NCBI GenBank assembly: GCA_024234595.1 | Contig: JACKNZ010000007.1 | Location: 124,001-188,000, forward strand | Reading direction: 5' to 3' | DNA length: 64,000 nucleotides | Origin: Moraxellaceae bacterium | GTDB taxonomy: Bacteria > Pseudomonadota > Gammaproteobacteria > Pseudomonadales > Moraxellaceae | Shown: one piece after another, positions 15,703 to 25,086 of the stretch | Position numbering within the stretch: position 1 is the stretch's first letter | How the letters are laid out: every line of letters starts with the position of its first letter | Made by a program: the position numbers and the translations under genes | Notes under the pieces: generated by a model | Databases searched by the model: none | Seen by the model: only the letters and a program-made list of their open reading frames with translations | Told to the model about the DNA's origin: nothing

Positions 15703-16908
15703 ATGAATCGCAAACAACGTCCTTATGACATTATTTTATTAGGTGCAACAGGATTTACGGGTCAACTCACGGCAGAATATTTACTCAAACAGGCTCAACC
15801 CATTAAGTTGGCACTGGCTGGACGCAATGCAGAAAAACTGGAACAAGTATGCGAATCTTTGTTAGCCGATAACCCACAGGCCAATAAACCTGACCTGTTA
15901 GTTGCAGACAACCATAATATGGCGAGCTTAAAACAACTTTGTGCCCAAACGAAGGTTGTGATTAGTACCGTAGGCCCTTATACCCAACATGGTGAAGACT
16001 TAATTGCCGCTTGTGTCACTCAAGGCTGTGATTATGTTGATTTAACAGGTGAGCCGCAATTTGTTAGCTTAATGCAACAAAAATACGGGGCAGATGCGAC
16101 TAAAGCTAAGGTTAAAATTGTGCACTGTTGTGGTTTTGACAGTATTCCCCACGATTTGGGGGTGTTGTTTACTATTGACGCGCTCTGTCGAAAGTTATCT
16201 GCCGAGATAATGGCTCAATCGAGCGTTAGCATAGAAGGCTTTGTACGTGGTCATGGTGATATTTCTGGCGGAACGTGGCATTCTGCTATCAATGCCATGC
16301 CACAATGGCGCGAGTTTGTGCGTGAACGTCGCTTACAATATCAACAACATTTTAATAAGCGCGATATTTGTTTAGTCGAAAAACCTACCATTCGTAAATT
16401 AAAAGATGGTTGGGCTGCGCCATTACCGACCATTGACCCAATGATTGTTATCCAAAGTGCTAAACGCTACTCACACTATGGCAAATCCTTTGCTTATGCC
16501 CATTTTGGCGTTGTACCACAACTACACCGTTTGGTATTAACAGGTGCGGCTGTTGCAGGGATTTTTACCCTGTCGCAATTTGACAAAGGCCGCTCATGGT
16601 TGGCTAAACAACGGCCATCTGGCACAGGACCAATGCCTGAAGTCCGCGCTAAACATTGGTTTAATGTTGAGTTTGTTGCGACGGTACAAACCCCTCAACA
16701 TCAAACCATTAAACAGCGTGCCTTAGTCAGTGGCGGCGACCCTGGTTATGATGAAACCGCCAAGATGCTGGCCGAAAGTGCCTTGTGTTTGTTAGTAGAA
16801 AAAGATGCTTTACCCGCTAACTTTGGCATTGTAAGCCCTGCCGAAGCCATGGGTACAACGTTGATTAAACGACTTCAAGCGGCTGGCATTAGTTTTGAGT
16901 TAAAATAA
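15703..16908 (+). CDS. Saccharopine dehydrogenase-like NAD(P)-binding oxidoreductase
   Basis: The protein has 401 residues. It opens with the Rossmann motif IILLGATGFTGQLTAEYL and the AGRN segment characteristic of the saccharopine dehydrogenase/trans-acting enoyl reductase family. VISTVGPYTQHGEDLIAAC and YVDLTGEPQF are conserved family stretches, as is IVHCCGFDSIPHDLGVL. These proteins are often linked to lipid metabolism and rarely act on saccharopine. It stands alone, upstream of and convergent with a large lipoprotein gene. The substrate is unknown. Confidence 0.87.
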   Translation: MNRKQRPYDIILLGATGFTGQLTAEYLLKQAQPIKLALAGRNAEKLEQVCESLLADNPQANKPDLLVADNHNMASLKQLCAQTKVVISTVGPYTQHGEDLIAACVTQGCDYVDLTGEPQFVSLMQQKYGADATKAKVKIVHCCGFDSIPHDLGVLFTIDALCRKLSAEIMAQSSVSIEGFVRGHGDISGGTWHSAINAMPQWREFVRERRLQYQQHFNKRDICLVEKPTIRKLKDGWAAPLPTIDPMIVIQSAKRYSHYGKSFAYAHFGVVPQLHRLVLTGAAVAGIFTLSQFDKGRSWLAKQRPSGTGPMPEVRAKHWFNVEFVATVQTPQHQTIKQRALVSGGDPGYDETAKMLAESALCLLVEKDALPANFGIVSPAEAMGTTLIKRLQAAGISFELK

Positions 16909-16972
16909 CAAACAAAGTTTTTTCCTCTCCCAATCGGAGAGGCAGCCTGATCATCTAAACTATAACCAAAAA

Positions 16973-18451
16973 TCAGCGCACCAAACGAACATAGTACATC
17001 AATCCCTTATAACTCGCTGACTCCCCACCATTGCTAAAATTGATTGCCCATGCGCTAGTAACACCAACCGCTACACTATCGGCTGTCCAATAAAAGCCAT
17101 TTTGAGTATTGTAAAAATAGGTATTATCAATTGCAGGATTAAAACGACCATAATGAACAATCGAATCTAACTCTGACTTAGTAGGCAAACGCCAATCATT
17201 GTAACCACAACGTTTTTGAGTATTGGCATAGTCAATATAAGCACTGGTATTTTGCCCTTCTTTTGCATGTCCAACATCCCCCCCATTGATTAGGTAATCA
17301 CTGTTATACCATGCATACGTTTTTGTTTTATCAAACATCGAGCCGTCTGTGGTTTTAACTTCCCATGTTAAACCTGTGACATTATCTAACACGCAAGCCC
17401 ATTGAGGCGCGTTATTAGCAAGTTTTTGGCCAGTATTATCTATTTTGCTAAAATCAAAACCAGCCATCCCTGCCCCCGTCTTATTAAGTTGAGCCGTTGT
17501 CACTAAATAATCACGCCCTACTTCTGCATCTTGATTCAAACTAGCAAAACTTAATAAATTGGAGCTACTGCAATCAGCAAACCATGTGTTGTTATTGGCA
17601 CAGGTAGTCACGCCAGTATCATTCAACTTACTCAACGTGATAATGGGTAAATTAGGTGTTTTTACTACAGAGACCGTACTGAGTGTTTGCAAACCTTCTT
17701 TGTCTGTGACGACTAATTTAAGTGCATAATTTGTTTGTGCCTTAAGATTAGTTAAGGTTGTTTGAGTGGTATTTTTAGCCGAAAATTTTAACAGTGCTGC
17801 ACTAGGCACAAAATCTGTCGTCCCCTCTGTTACATATACGCCATAATCGAGGGCAGTACTTGCGGTTGTATCATCAGCTGCTGTTTTCCATGTCACATCT
17901 ATTGTTTGATAGTCAACCGCGCTGACTGAGTTAAATGCGACATTGCTTGGGGGGGTGTTAATGGGGGTTGAACCGCCACCACCACTGTTAGGTATTGATT
18001 GAGTTGTAAATGGAATCAAGGTACTGATTGTTGTTAACCCTTGCGCATCTTTAACAAGCAATTTTAATCCATAGGTTGTTTGGGCTTTTAGCCCAGTAAT
18101 GACGGTTGATGTACTATTAACAGCCGAAAACTTTTGACTACTTGCCGATGGCTCAAAATTTACGCCACCTTCCACTAAGTGGAGTTGATACGTTAATTGA
18201 TTGCTAGCGGTACTATCGTCATTGGCAGTTTGCCAAGAGACGCTGACACTGTTTTGAGTGGGTGACACGCTACTAATGGTGACATTAGTAGGGGCTTGAT
18301 TACCCGAATTAGGTGTAGCAGGATTATTTGTCGAGCCGTTATTATTTGAGCTGGTTGTTGAGTCTCCACCGCCACCACCACAAGCACTTAATATAAAAGC
18401 CATTGAAGCTGAAACAATTAGGTTTTTATTAAAAAAATAATTTACCGACAT
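16973..18451 (-). CDS. Lipoprotein with two fibronectin-III-like domains and a DUF1566 domain
   Basis: The protein has 492 residues from the ATG at 18451; an upstream ATG at 18490 would give an overlong signal n-region. The lipobox is ILSA-C24, followed by a GGGGG tether. Two FN3-like repeats follow (VTISSVSPTQNSVSVSWQT...; VAFNSVSAVDYQTIDVTWKT...), each ending with a LKAQTxYxLKLxVxD motif. The C-terminal DUF1566 domain has NDWRLPTKSELDSIVHYGRF, GFYWTADS and a final YYVRLVR. It is a surface-anchored protein, plausibly for adhesion or carbohydrate contact. Its DUF1566 end is intact, unlike the fragments near 6.6 and 7.8 kb. Confidence 0.82.
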   Translation of the reverse strand: MSVNYFFNKNLIVSASMAFILSACGGGGGDSTTSSNNNGSTNNPATPNSGNQAPTNVTISSVSPTQNSVSVSWQTANDDSTASNQLTYQLHLVEGGVNFEPSASSQKFSAVNSTSTVITGLKAQTTYGLKLLVKDAQGLTTISTLIPFTTQSIPNSGGGGSTPINTPPSNVAFNSVSAVDYQTIDVTWKTAADDTTASTALDYGVYVTEGTTDFVPSAALLKFSAKNTTQTTLTNLKAQTNYALKLVVTDKEGLQTLSTVSVVKTPNLPIITLSKLNDTGVTTCANNNTWFADCSSSNLLSFASLNQDAEVGRDYLVTTAQLNKTGAGMAGFDFSKIDNTGQKLANNAPQWACVLDNVTGLTWEVKTTDGSMFDKTKTYAWYNSDYLINGGDVGHAKEGQNTSAYIDYANTQKRCGYNDWRLPTKSELDSIVHYGRFNPAIDNTYFYNTQNGFYWTADSVAVGVTSAWAINFSNGGESASYKGLMYYVRLVR

Positions 18452-18534
18452 GAGCAACGCCCTGTTATTTGTTGATTTATGCTCGGGCATTATAGGGGCT
18501 AGGACTATGCGTGAAAAGCACTCTCACTTAATTT

Positions 18535-18661
18535 AGGACTTACGCGGTTATCGCTTTTTTGCTCACGCCCTCACCCTCCGCTACGCTCCTCCCTCTCCCT
18601 CAGGGAGAGGGCTGGGGTGAGGGTGCAAAACGCGCTAACTTCGGTGAAATGCGTAAGTCCT
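18535..18661. repeat. Dispersed hairpin element, copy A
   Basis: The terminal inverted repeats AGGACTTACGC (18535-18545) and GCGTAAGTCCT (18651-18661) are perfect. Subterminal motifs GGTTATCGC and AACGCGCTAA recur in other copies. The centre is occupied by a second palindromic repeat (CCTCACCC...CCCTCTCC...GGAGAGGG...GGGTGAGG), so one repeat appears to have inserted into another. It fills most of the gap between glpK and the FN3 lipoprotein gene. Confidence 0.75.
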
Positions 18662-18689
18662 GCATTATGAGAGTGCACATTTGAATCAT

Positions 18690-20180
18690 TTACACAGGCT
18701 TAAACGTGACACGTTGCACCGCATCTAGCCAACCAGCGTACATTTGTTCGCGTTTATCAATGTTCATTTTAGGATTAAATTCTCGCTCACAATGCCACAA
18801 CTCTGCAATCGCATCTAAAGAGGCAAATTTGCCAACTTGTAAGCCTGCCAACCAAGCCACACCTAATGCCGTTGTTTCGGTAACGGTTGGTCTATCAACA
18901 CACACACCAACAATATCGGACAAGGCCTGCATGAGCCAATTATTAACCGCCATCCCCCCATCAACACGCAAAGTTTGTAACTTGCCAGCACCGTCTTTTT
19001 TCATCGCTTCCATTAAATCTCGCGTTTGAAAACACACAGCTTCTAATCCAGCAATCACAATTTCGCCAATACCTGTATCACGGGTTAAGCCAAAAATTGC
19101 ACCACGCGCATGAGGATCCCAATAGGGCGCACCTAAACCTGTAAAGGCAGGGACTAGATATACACCACGACTATCAACGGTTTCTTCGGCAATGGCTTCG
19201 GTATCCCCTGCTTGTTTAATCAGTTGAATACCATCACGTAGCCATTGTACGGCTGCACCTGCCACAAAAATACTGCCTTCTAAGGCATAAGTGACTTTGC
19301 CATTCAGTCGATAAGCAACCGTTGTTAATAAGCGATGATTAGAGTTAATGGCTTCTTCGCCCGTATTCATCACCATAAAACAGCCTGTACCATAGGTACT
19401 TTTGACCATGCCTGCATTAAAACAAGCTTGACCAACTAAAGCCGCTTGTTGGTCGCCTGCCACACCACCAATTTGAATCGGTGCGCCAAATAGTTGAGTT
19501 TGGGTTTGACCAAAATCACTAGCTGAATCTTGCACAGCAGGCAATACACTGGCAGGAATATTAAAGAGTTTTAATAATTCTTCATCCCATTCTTGGGTAT
19601 GAATATTAAACAACAAAGTACGTGCGGCATTAGTCGCATCAGTGGCGTGTTTTTTGCCGCCTGTTAATTGCCAAATCAACCATGTATCAATCGTACCAAA
19701 AGCAAGCTCACCTTTTTCGGCACGTTTGCGCGCACCAGACACATTATCTAAAATCCATGCCAGTTTGCTGGCCGAGAAATAAGGGTCAAGTAACAAGCCT
19801 GTTTTTTGTTGTACGGTTTTTTCGTGGCCTTTATTTTTGAGTTTAAGACAGGTTTCGGCAGTGCGACGGTCTTGCCATACAATCGCTTTATGAATTGGCT
19901 TACCTGTCTTTTTATCCCAAACCACCGTTGTTTCACGTTGATTAGTAATCCCAATAGCGGCTATTTGCTGAGCGGTAATGCCACTTTGTTGTAAGGCTTC
20001 TCGACATACTGCTAACGAAGCATCAGCAATTTCTTGAGCATCATGCTCTACCCAACCATCGGCAGGAAAATACTGTTTGAGTTCACGTTGTGCTCTAGCA
20101 ACTGCTTGGCCTTGTAAATTAAAAATAATGGCACGAGTGCTAGTTGTTCCTTGGTCTAAGCTCAATAAATATGGCTGCAT
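18690..20180 (-). CDS. glpK: Glycerol kinase
   Basis: The protein has 496 residues from the ATG at 20180, preceded by AGAGG. A longer frame exists up to 20246 but lacks family sequence before MQPYLLSLDQGTTSTRAIIF. FGGY kinase motifs are present: NQRETTVVWDKKTGKPIHKAIVWQD split across 80-105, GVAGDQQAALVGQ, STYGTGCFMVMNTG, FTGLGAPYWDP and LRVDGGMAVN. It phosphorylates glycerol to glycerol-3-phosphate for catabolism and lipid synthesis. No glpF or glpD is adjacent. Confidence 0.97.
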   Translation of the reverse strand: MQPYLLSLDQGTTSTRAIIFNLQGQAVARAQRELKQYFPADGWVEHDAQEIADASLAVCREALQQSGITAQQIAAIGITNQRETTVVWDKKTGKPIHKAIVWQDRRTAETCLKLKNKGHEKTVQQKTGLLLDPYFSASKLAWILDNVSGARKRAEKGELAFGTIDTWLIWQLTGGKKHATDATNAARTLLFNIHTQEWDEELLKLFNIPASVLPAVQDSASDFGQTQTQLFGAPIQIGGVAGDQQAALVGQACFNAGMVKSTYGTGCFMVMNTGEEAINSNHRLLTTVAYRLNGKVTYALEGSIFVAGAAVQWLRDGIQLIKQAGDTEAIAEETVDSRGVYLVPAFTGLGAPYWDPHARGAIFGLTRDTGIGEIVIAGLEAVCFQTRDLMEAMKKDGAGKLQTLRVDGGMAVNNWLMQALSDIVGVCVDRPTVTETTALGVAWLAGLQVGKFASLDAIAELWHCEREFNPKMNIDKREQMYAGWLDAVQRVTFKPV

Positions 20181-20357
20181 TTTTGCCTCTACATCGCGTG
20201 TAACTGCTATCATTAAGATAACGATTAAATGGTTAACATCACCCAAAAATCAAAAAACCGTATAACGGTCATCTTTTGTTTTTTGAATTCTCATCGCTCA
20301 CAGATTAAGCCATAATTAGCTATTCTGTGTTAGTTTTTGCTTATTGAATCGTATTTT

Positions 20358-20747
20358 ATGAATTTTGTCTTGTTAATTACCGCCCCCATCAGCCATCCCA
20401 ATGCGTGGCATGGTTATTATTTTGCGCAGTCTGCTTTAAAGCAAGGCCATACGGTACAACCATTTTTTTATGGAGATGGTGTGCAAGTGGCCAATCAGCT
20501 GTTATCTCCACCACAAGATGCGCTTAATCTTAGCCGATTATGGCAACAGTTAGCGCAAGAGTATCAGCTAGAATTAGCTGTTTGTATAGCCGCCGCGCTC
20601 AAACGAGGCATTACTGATAGTGACAACGCCCACCGCCACCATTTACAAGCACACAATTTAGCACAAGGTTTTACACTCGCAGGTTTAGGCACACTCACAG
20701 AATGGCTTATCACTGCCGATAGACACCTGAGCTTTGTTGGAAGTTAA
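20358..20747 (+). CDS. tusD: Sulfurtransferase subunit TusD
   Basis: The protein has 129 residues from the ATG at 20358 (MNFVLLITAP), matching the usual TusD N-terminus. The DsrE-like fold includes FYGDGVQVANQL. The catalytic cysteine that accepts sulfur is C76 in LELAVCIAAALKRG, followed by FTLAGLGTLTEWL. With TusB and TusC it forms the TusBCD complex, which relays sulfur from TusA to TusE for 2-thiouridine formation at the tRNA wobble position. It is the first gene of tusDCBE. Confidence 0.95.
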   Translation: MNFVLLITAPISHPNAWHGYYFAQSALKQGHTVQPFFYGDGVQVANQLLSPPQDALNLSRLWQQLAQEYQLELAVCIAAALKRGITDSDNAHRHHLQAHNLAQGFTLAGLGTLTEWLITADRHLSFVGS

Positions 20748-20750
20748 TTT

Positions 20751-21110
20751 ATGAGTAGCACGCTTTTTATTCAACATCATGCCCCTTATAGCAATCATAA
20801 CTCACAAGAAACATTAGATGCCTTGTTGGTAATGGCTACTTTTGGCCAAAATCCGAGTGTATTGTTTCAAGGCGATGGTGTATGGCAACTGGTTGGCACA
20901 CAAAAAGACGCACAACTTTTTGGGCAAAATTCGATTGTGGCTCAAACAAGCGCATTAGAATTGTATGACGTAGAAAAGGTCTATGTTGACCTAAATAGTT
21001 TGCAACAACGCCAATTACAACTCAGTGATTTAGCCATTCCAGCACAAGGCTTAGCTGCTCAACAGCTCAGTGATTTTATTCAACAACACCGTTTTATTAT
21101 TAGACTTTAA
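20751..21110 (+). CDS. tusC: Sulfurtransferase subunit TusC
   Basis: A 119-residue DsrF-like protein starting three bases after the tusD stop. The HAPYSNHNSQETLDALLVMATFGQ segment and FQGDGVWQL are typical. It is a non-catalytic partner of TusD in the TusBCD hexamer. The tight spacing with tusD and tusB indicates one transcript. Confidence 0.92.
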   Translation: MSSTLFIQHHAPYSNHNSQETLDALLVMATFGQNPSVLFQGDGVWQLVGTQKDAQLFGQNSIVAQTSALELYDVEKVYVDLNSLQQRQLQLSDLAIPAQGLAAQQLSDFIQQHRFIIRL

Positions 21111-21112
21111 TC

Positions 21113-21385
21113 ATGGCTACTCTACATCTTATTAGTCGTAATCTCAGCCCAAGCGATGAAGTATTGACGCATATTCAACATAGTTTATCTGCTAATGATG
21201 CCTTATTATTTTTAGCCGAGGGCATTTATAGTAGCTGCTTTCATCTTTTGACAAATTACAAATTATATTTGCTTAACAGTGAAAGCAGTTTTCGTCCTCA
21301 AGTTAATACTACCATCTCACACATCGACTATGCCCAATTTGTACAATTAGGAGTTGACTATGAACGTAGTCTTAGCTGGGCATAA
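21113..21385 (+). CDS. tusB: Sulfurtransferase subunit TusB
   Basis: A 90-residue DsrH-like protein (MATLHLISRNLSPSD, DALLFLAEGIYSS, HIDYAQFVQLG). It starts two bases after tusC and overlaps the start of tusE by 26 bases. It completes the TusBCD complex. Confidence 0.9.
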   Translation: MATLHLISRNLSPSDEVLTHIQHSLSANDALLFLAEGIYSSCFHLLTNYKLYLLNSESSFRPQVNTTISHIDYAQFVQLGVDYERSLSWA

Positions 21386-21695
21386 TATTGCAATAGATGA
21401 AGATGGCTATTTACTTGATTATAAAGACTGGACTCCCGACATAGCCCGCGCTTTAGCACAACAACAAGCTGTTACGCTTAACGAAGCGCATTGGGAAATA
21501 ATTAACGCCATACGTGACTTTTATAACCAATACCAACGTTCACCGACAACAAGAGTGCTTTTAAAATACTTAACACAACAACTTGGCACTCAAAAAGGCA
21601 GTAGTATTTATGTGATGCAGCTTTTTGGTAGTGGCACACCTGCCAAAAGCATTGCTAAACTAGCTGGCTTACCCAAACCCCCTAACTGTATTTAG
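21360..21695 (+). CDS. tusE: Sulfurtransferase TusE (DsrC family)
   Basis: A 111-residue protein from the ATG at 21360, which has AGGAG six bases upstream inside tusB; a TTG slightly upstream is less likely. DsrC features are present: EDGYLLDYKDWTPDIARALA, LNEAHWEIINAIRDFY and the flexible C-terminal arm LAGLPKPPNCI with the sulfur-carrying penultimate cysteine C110. TusE takes persulfide sulfur from TusD and hands it to MnmA at the tRNA. Confidence 0.95.
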   Translation: MNVVLAGHNIAIDEDGYLLDYKDWTPDIARALAQQQAVTLNEAHWEIINAIRDFYNQYQRSPTTRVLLKYLTQQLGTQKGSSIYVMQLFGSGTPAKSIAKLAGLPKPPNCI

Positions 21696-21709
21696 GACAC
21701 CGCTTTAAC

Positions 21710-22747
21710 ATGGTCATGAAAAATATTTATAAAGATAGCGAACATCCTTTTGCGCAATATGTGCGTATTTTGGGTAAAGGCAAAAGTGGTAGCCGCTCTT
21801 TAAGTTTTGAAGAAGCGCAAACTGCCTTTGGCATGATTTTAACAGGTGATGTGTTAGATGCTCAGTTAGGCGCGTTTTTAATGTTATTACGTGTTAAAGA
21901 AGAATCTCCTCAAGAATTAGCAGGCTTTGTTAACGCCACGCGTGAATGGCTTAATGCACCTTGTATTGACGTTGACTTAGACTGGTCATCTTATGCAGGC
22001 AAACGTAAACATTATCCGTGGTTTTTATTGGCCGCGTTAATTTTGGCCGAAAATGGGGTACGGGTCTTTATGCACGGCGCAAGTGGCCACACTATCAATA
22101 GACTTTATACCGAAGATGTATTACCGCTACTTGGACACAATGTCTGTCGTACATGGCAAGATGTCCAAGCCCATCTTGAACAGTCTTATTTTGCTTATTT
22201 ACCACTTGAAGCATTTTGCCCGCCATTAGCTAATATGATTCAGTTGCGGAATGTTTTAGGCTTACGTTCTCCTGTGCATACCTTGTCACGTCTTATCAAT
22301 CCACTCAATGCTAAATGCTCATTACAAGCGATTTTTCATCCTGCTTACCGCGAGTCACACCAACAAGCCGCACAAATATTAAATTATGCCAATACCATGG
22401 TAATTAAAGGTGAAGGCGGCGAATTTGAGCGTAATCCTGATGGTCGCTGCTTAGTAAAAGGCATTAAAAACAATGAATTATATGATTTAGAATGGCCAAT
22501 GATGTTTGAAGAGCGTCATCAGGCCGAAGATGCTTTTGAGCTAAACGAGTTTTTGGCTGTATGGCGCGGCAGCGCAACACACCAATATGGCGAGGCCGCG
22601 GTTGTTGGCACATTGGCTTTAGCCTTAATTGGTTTGCAAAAAGCCACAGAGCCAGAAGCCGCACTCGCAATGGCACAAAAATGGTGGAAACATCGCAAAT
22701 CTGCCAAAAAAAGAGTCGCAGGCGAACAAATAGATATGTTTGATTAA
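21710..22747 (+). CDS. TrpD2/YbiB-like glycosyltransferase-fold protein
   Basis: The protein has 345 residues. It resembles anthranilate phosphoribosyltransferase (N-terminal helical SRSLSFEEAQTAFGMILTGDVLDAQLGAFLMLLRVKEES), but motifs of the true enzyme are changed. E. coli YbiB of this group binds nucleic acid rather than making tryptophan, and is associated with stress responses. It starts 14 bases after tusE and probably belongs to the same transcript, an order seen in related gammaproteobacteria. The start may be the ATG at 21710 or at 21716. Confidence 0.8.
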   Translation: MVMKNIYKDSEHPFAQYVRILGKGKSGSRSLSFEEAQTAFGMILTGDVLDAQLGAFLMLLRVKEESPQELAGFVNATREWLNAPCIDVDLDWSSYAGKRKHYPWFLLAALILAENGVRVFMHGASGHTINRLYTEDVLPLLGHNVCRTWQDVQAHLEQSYFAYLPLEAFCPPLANMIQLRNVLGLRSPVHTLSRLINPLNAKCSLQAIFHPAYRESHQQAAQILNYANTMVIKGEGGEFERNPDGRCLVKGIKNNELYDLEWPMMFEERHQAEDAFELNEFLAVWRGSATHQYGEAAVVGTLALALIGLQKATEPEAALAMAQKWWKHRKSAKKRVAGEQIDMFD

Positions 22748-22824
22748 TTTATTTTCTTCTAGCCTCGCCCACAAACATTTTGTACAATCGTATTGTAAGT
22801 TCATACAAATAACGAGGATTCAAG

Positions 22825-24006
22825 ATGTCTGCACTCAAAGGCTTAAAGATTTTAGACTTTTCGGGATTATTACCTGCACCGTATGGCACACGCATTTTGG
22901 CCGATATGGGTGCAGAAGTATTACGCATCGAAGCCCCTACTCGCCCAGACATGGTTAGAGTAATGCCCCCTTTTGATGAACAAGGTTTGTCAGCCGCGCA
23001 TAGCTCATTAAATCGCAATAAGGGCAGCCTTGTGGTGGATTTAAAAACACCGCAAGGCGTCGAAATCATCAAAAAATTAGTGCAAGAATACGATATTGTG
23101 GTTGAGCAGTTTCGTCCAAACGTCATGGCACGTTTAGGGTTAGGTTATGACGATTTAAATGCCATCAATCCGCGTTTAATTTATTGTGCGGTGACAGGAT
23201 ATGGCCAACAAGGTGTGTATAAAAATCGTGCAGGACACGACTTAAACTATCTTGCGATTGCAGGCATTTTAGACTACACAGGCCGTAAAGAGTCAGGGCC
23301 CATGCCTTTACCCATTCAAGCGGCGGATATTACAGGTGGTTTGTATGCGGTAACTGGCATTTTAGCCGCCGTTATACACCGTCAACACACAGGGCAAGGT
23401 CAATTTGTCGATGTTTCTTTAACCGATGCTGCCTTTAGCTTACAAGCTCTTACTGCGCCTGCTGCACTGGTCGGCAATCAACAACCTAAGCCTGAAACCG
23501 ATGTACTTAACGGCGGTACGTTTTATGATTGTTATCAAACAGCTGATAATCGTTATTTAAGTATTGGTGGTTTAGAACCGCAATTTTTTATGGCCTTTGC
23601 CAATGCCATTGCTCGCCCTGATTTAATCCCGCTTGCTATTCGCCACGATGCCGAAGCCGTTAATACCGTCAAAACAGCGATTAAAGAAGCCATTAGCCAA
23701 AAAACATTGGCCGAATGGCAGGCGATATTTGCCCCTATCGAAGCCTGTGTTGAACCCGTTTTGTCATTTGCCGAAGCTTGTCAACATCCTCAACTACAAA
23801 GTCGTCAGATGCTGGTTAATGTGCCAACCGTTAATGGCAACACTCAAACACAAATCGCTACTCCTATTATGTTTAGCCAAACGCCCAATCAATATCAACA
23901 CACTGGGACAGCACTTGGCTCACATACCAAAACCACACTATTAGCGCAAGGATTTACCGAGCAACAATTACAAGAGTGGCAGCAACAAGGGATTATTGTG
24001 TATTAA
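22825..24006 (+). CDS. CaiB/BaiF-family CoA transferase (alpha-methylacyl-CoA racemase-like)
   Basis: The protein has 393 residues. Class III CoA transferase features are present: LKILDFSGLLPAPYGTRILADMGAEVLRIE, LNRNKGSLVVDLKTPQG, VVEQFRPNVMARLGLGYDDL and the active-site aspartate in GHDLNYLAIAG. Overall it is closest to alpha-methylacyl-CoA racemases, which epimerise 2-methyl branched acyl-CoAs in branched fatty acid or isoprenoid breakdown. A transferase activity remains possible. AGGA lies 8 bases before the ATG. Confidence 0.88.
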   Translation: MSALKGLKILDFSGLLPAPYGTRILADMGAEVLRIEAPTRPDMVRVMPPFDEQGLSAAHSSLNRNKGSLVVDLKTPQGVEIIKKLVQEYDIVVEQFRPNVMARLGLGYDDLNAINPRLIYCAVTGYGQQGVYKNRAGHDLNYLAIAGILDYTGRKESGPMPLPIQAADITGGLYAVTGILAAVIHRQHTGQGQFVDVSLTDAAFSLQALTAPAALVGNQQPKPETDVLNGGTFYDCYQTADNRYLSIGGLEPQFFMAFANAIARPDLIPLAIRHDAEAVNTVKTAIKEAISQKTLAEWQAIFAPIEACVEPVLSFAEACQHPQLQSRQMLVNVPTVNGNTQTQIATPIMFSQTPNQYQHTGTALGSHTKTTLLAQGFTEQQLQEWQQQGIIVY

Positions 24007-24010
24007 CGGT

Positions 24011-24037
24011 AGGACTAGCGATAAGCGCGTAAGTTCT
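24011..24037. repeat. Dispersed hairpin element, short remnant
   Basis: AGGACT, then AGCGATAAGCGCGT, then AAGTTCT. It keeps the ends and the GCGATAA core of the family at 18535, 34459, 37516 and 54234, but most of the middle is deleted. Confidence 0.45.
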
Positions 24038-24118
24038 AAACAGTCAAAGACTTCTAAAAAACATCCTGATAAGATATAACGGTTTTTTATTTAGGTATTT
24101 TGTCAGGATATTCTGTTA

Positions 24119-25027
24119 ATGGCTGAGCCGTCTTTATTTAATAAAATCAAAGGAAGTACACGCTTGCTCATCTTGAGTGGTAGCACCGCCGTCCATGCTT
24201 TAGGCATTATGGCACACTATCCCTTTAAGCGTTTCTTACCTAAAGATATCCACAACAAATACATTCACCCTGATATTTTTAAATGGGCAGAGCATTGGAC
24301 ATTTGTAAATAATCTATTTATCAATCGTTTGCCCAATATTAACATTGATATTCAAATGCCAGCGTTGGACTACAATCAAAACCATTTTATGATTGCCAAT
24401 CATCAAACGTGGGTGGATATTGTTATTTTGCAATATGCTTTTTATAAGCGCACAACATTTATTCGTTTTTTTACCAAACAAGAGTTAGCTTATATTCCCT
24501 TTTTGGGCTTGGCGTTGTACGTCATGGATTTTCCATACATGAAACGCTACTCCAAAGAAAAACTGGCGAAACATCCCGAGTTACAAGGCAAAGACCTCGA
24601 AACAACACGCATCTCTTGTGCCAAAATCAAACAACACCCTTTTGCCATTTTAAACTTTTTAGAAGGCACTCGCTTTACCCAACAAAAACATGACCTTCAA
24701 CAATCACCGTATCAATACTTATTAAAACCCAAATCAGGGGGTGCGGCCTTTGCGCTACAAGCATTGGGCAATGATATTAGTCATATTTTGGACATTACCG
24801 TTTTTTATCCCGAAGGTGCGCCTAGCTTTATTGACTTCTGGTCGGGTAAAACAAAAAACATTATTATTCGTGGTGAGTTACAAGCAATTCCTGAGAGTTT
24901 TAGAGAAGGTGACTACGAGAACGACCCTGCCTGTCGTCAAGAGTTTCAGGCATGGATAAACACACTTTGGCAACAAAAAGATGCACGTTTAGCACAGCTG
25001 CATCAAGACTATAAAAAAGTTCAGTGA
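24119..25027 (+). CDS. Acyltransferase, PlsC/YihG family
   Basis: The protein has 302 residues. A probable N-terminal membrane segment (about 13-32) precedes the acyltransferase motifs NHQTWVDI (H-x4-D), TFIRFFTKQELAYIPFLG and FLEGTRF. The family transfers acyl chains to lysophospholipid acceptors; E. coli YihG-like enzymes tune the acyl composition of membrane lipids. Its end overlaps by four bases the longest open frame of the next gene, although that gene probably starts at 25087. Confidence 0.87.
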   Translation: MAEPSLFNKIKGSTRLLILSGSTAVHALGIMAHYPFKRFLPKDIHNKYIHPDIFKWAEHWTFVNNLFINRLPNINIDIQMPALDYNQNHFMIANHQTWVDIVILQYAFYKRTTFIRFFTKQELAYIPFLGLALYVMDFPYMKRYSKEKLAKHPELQGKDLETTRISCAKIKQHPFAILNFLEGTRFTQQKHDLQQSPYQYLLKPKSGGAAFALQALGNDISHILDITVFYPEGAPSFIDFWSGKTKNIIIRGELQAIPESFREGDYENDPACRQEFQAWINTLWQQKDARLAQLHQDYKKVQ

Positions 25028-25086
25028 TAGCGTATAACAACACTGATAATTTGTATTTTATTTATTTTTTATTTAAGGATAACAAC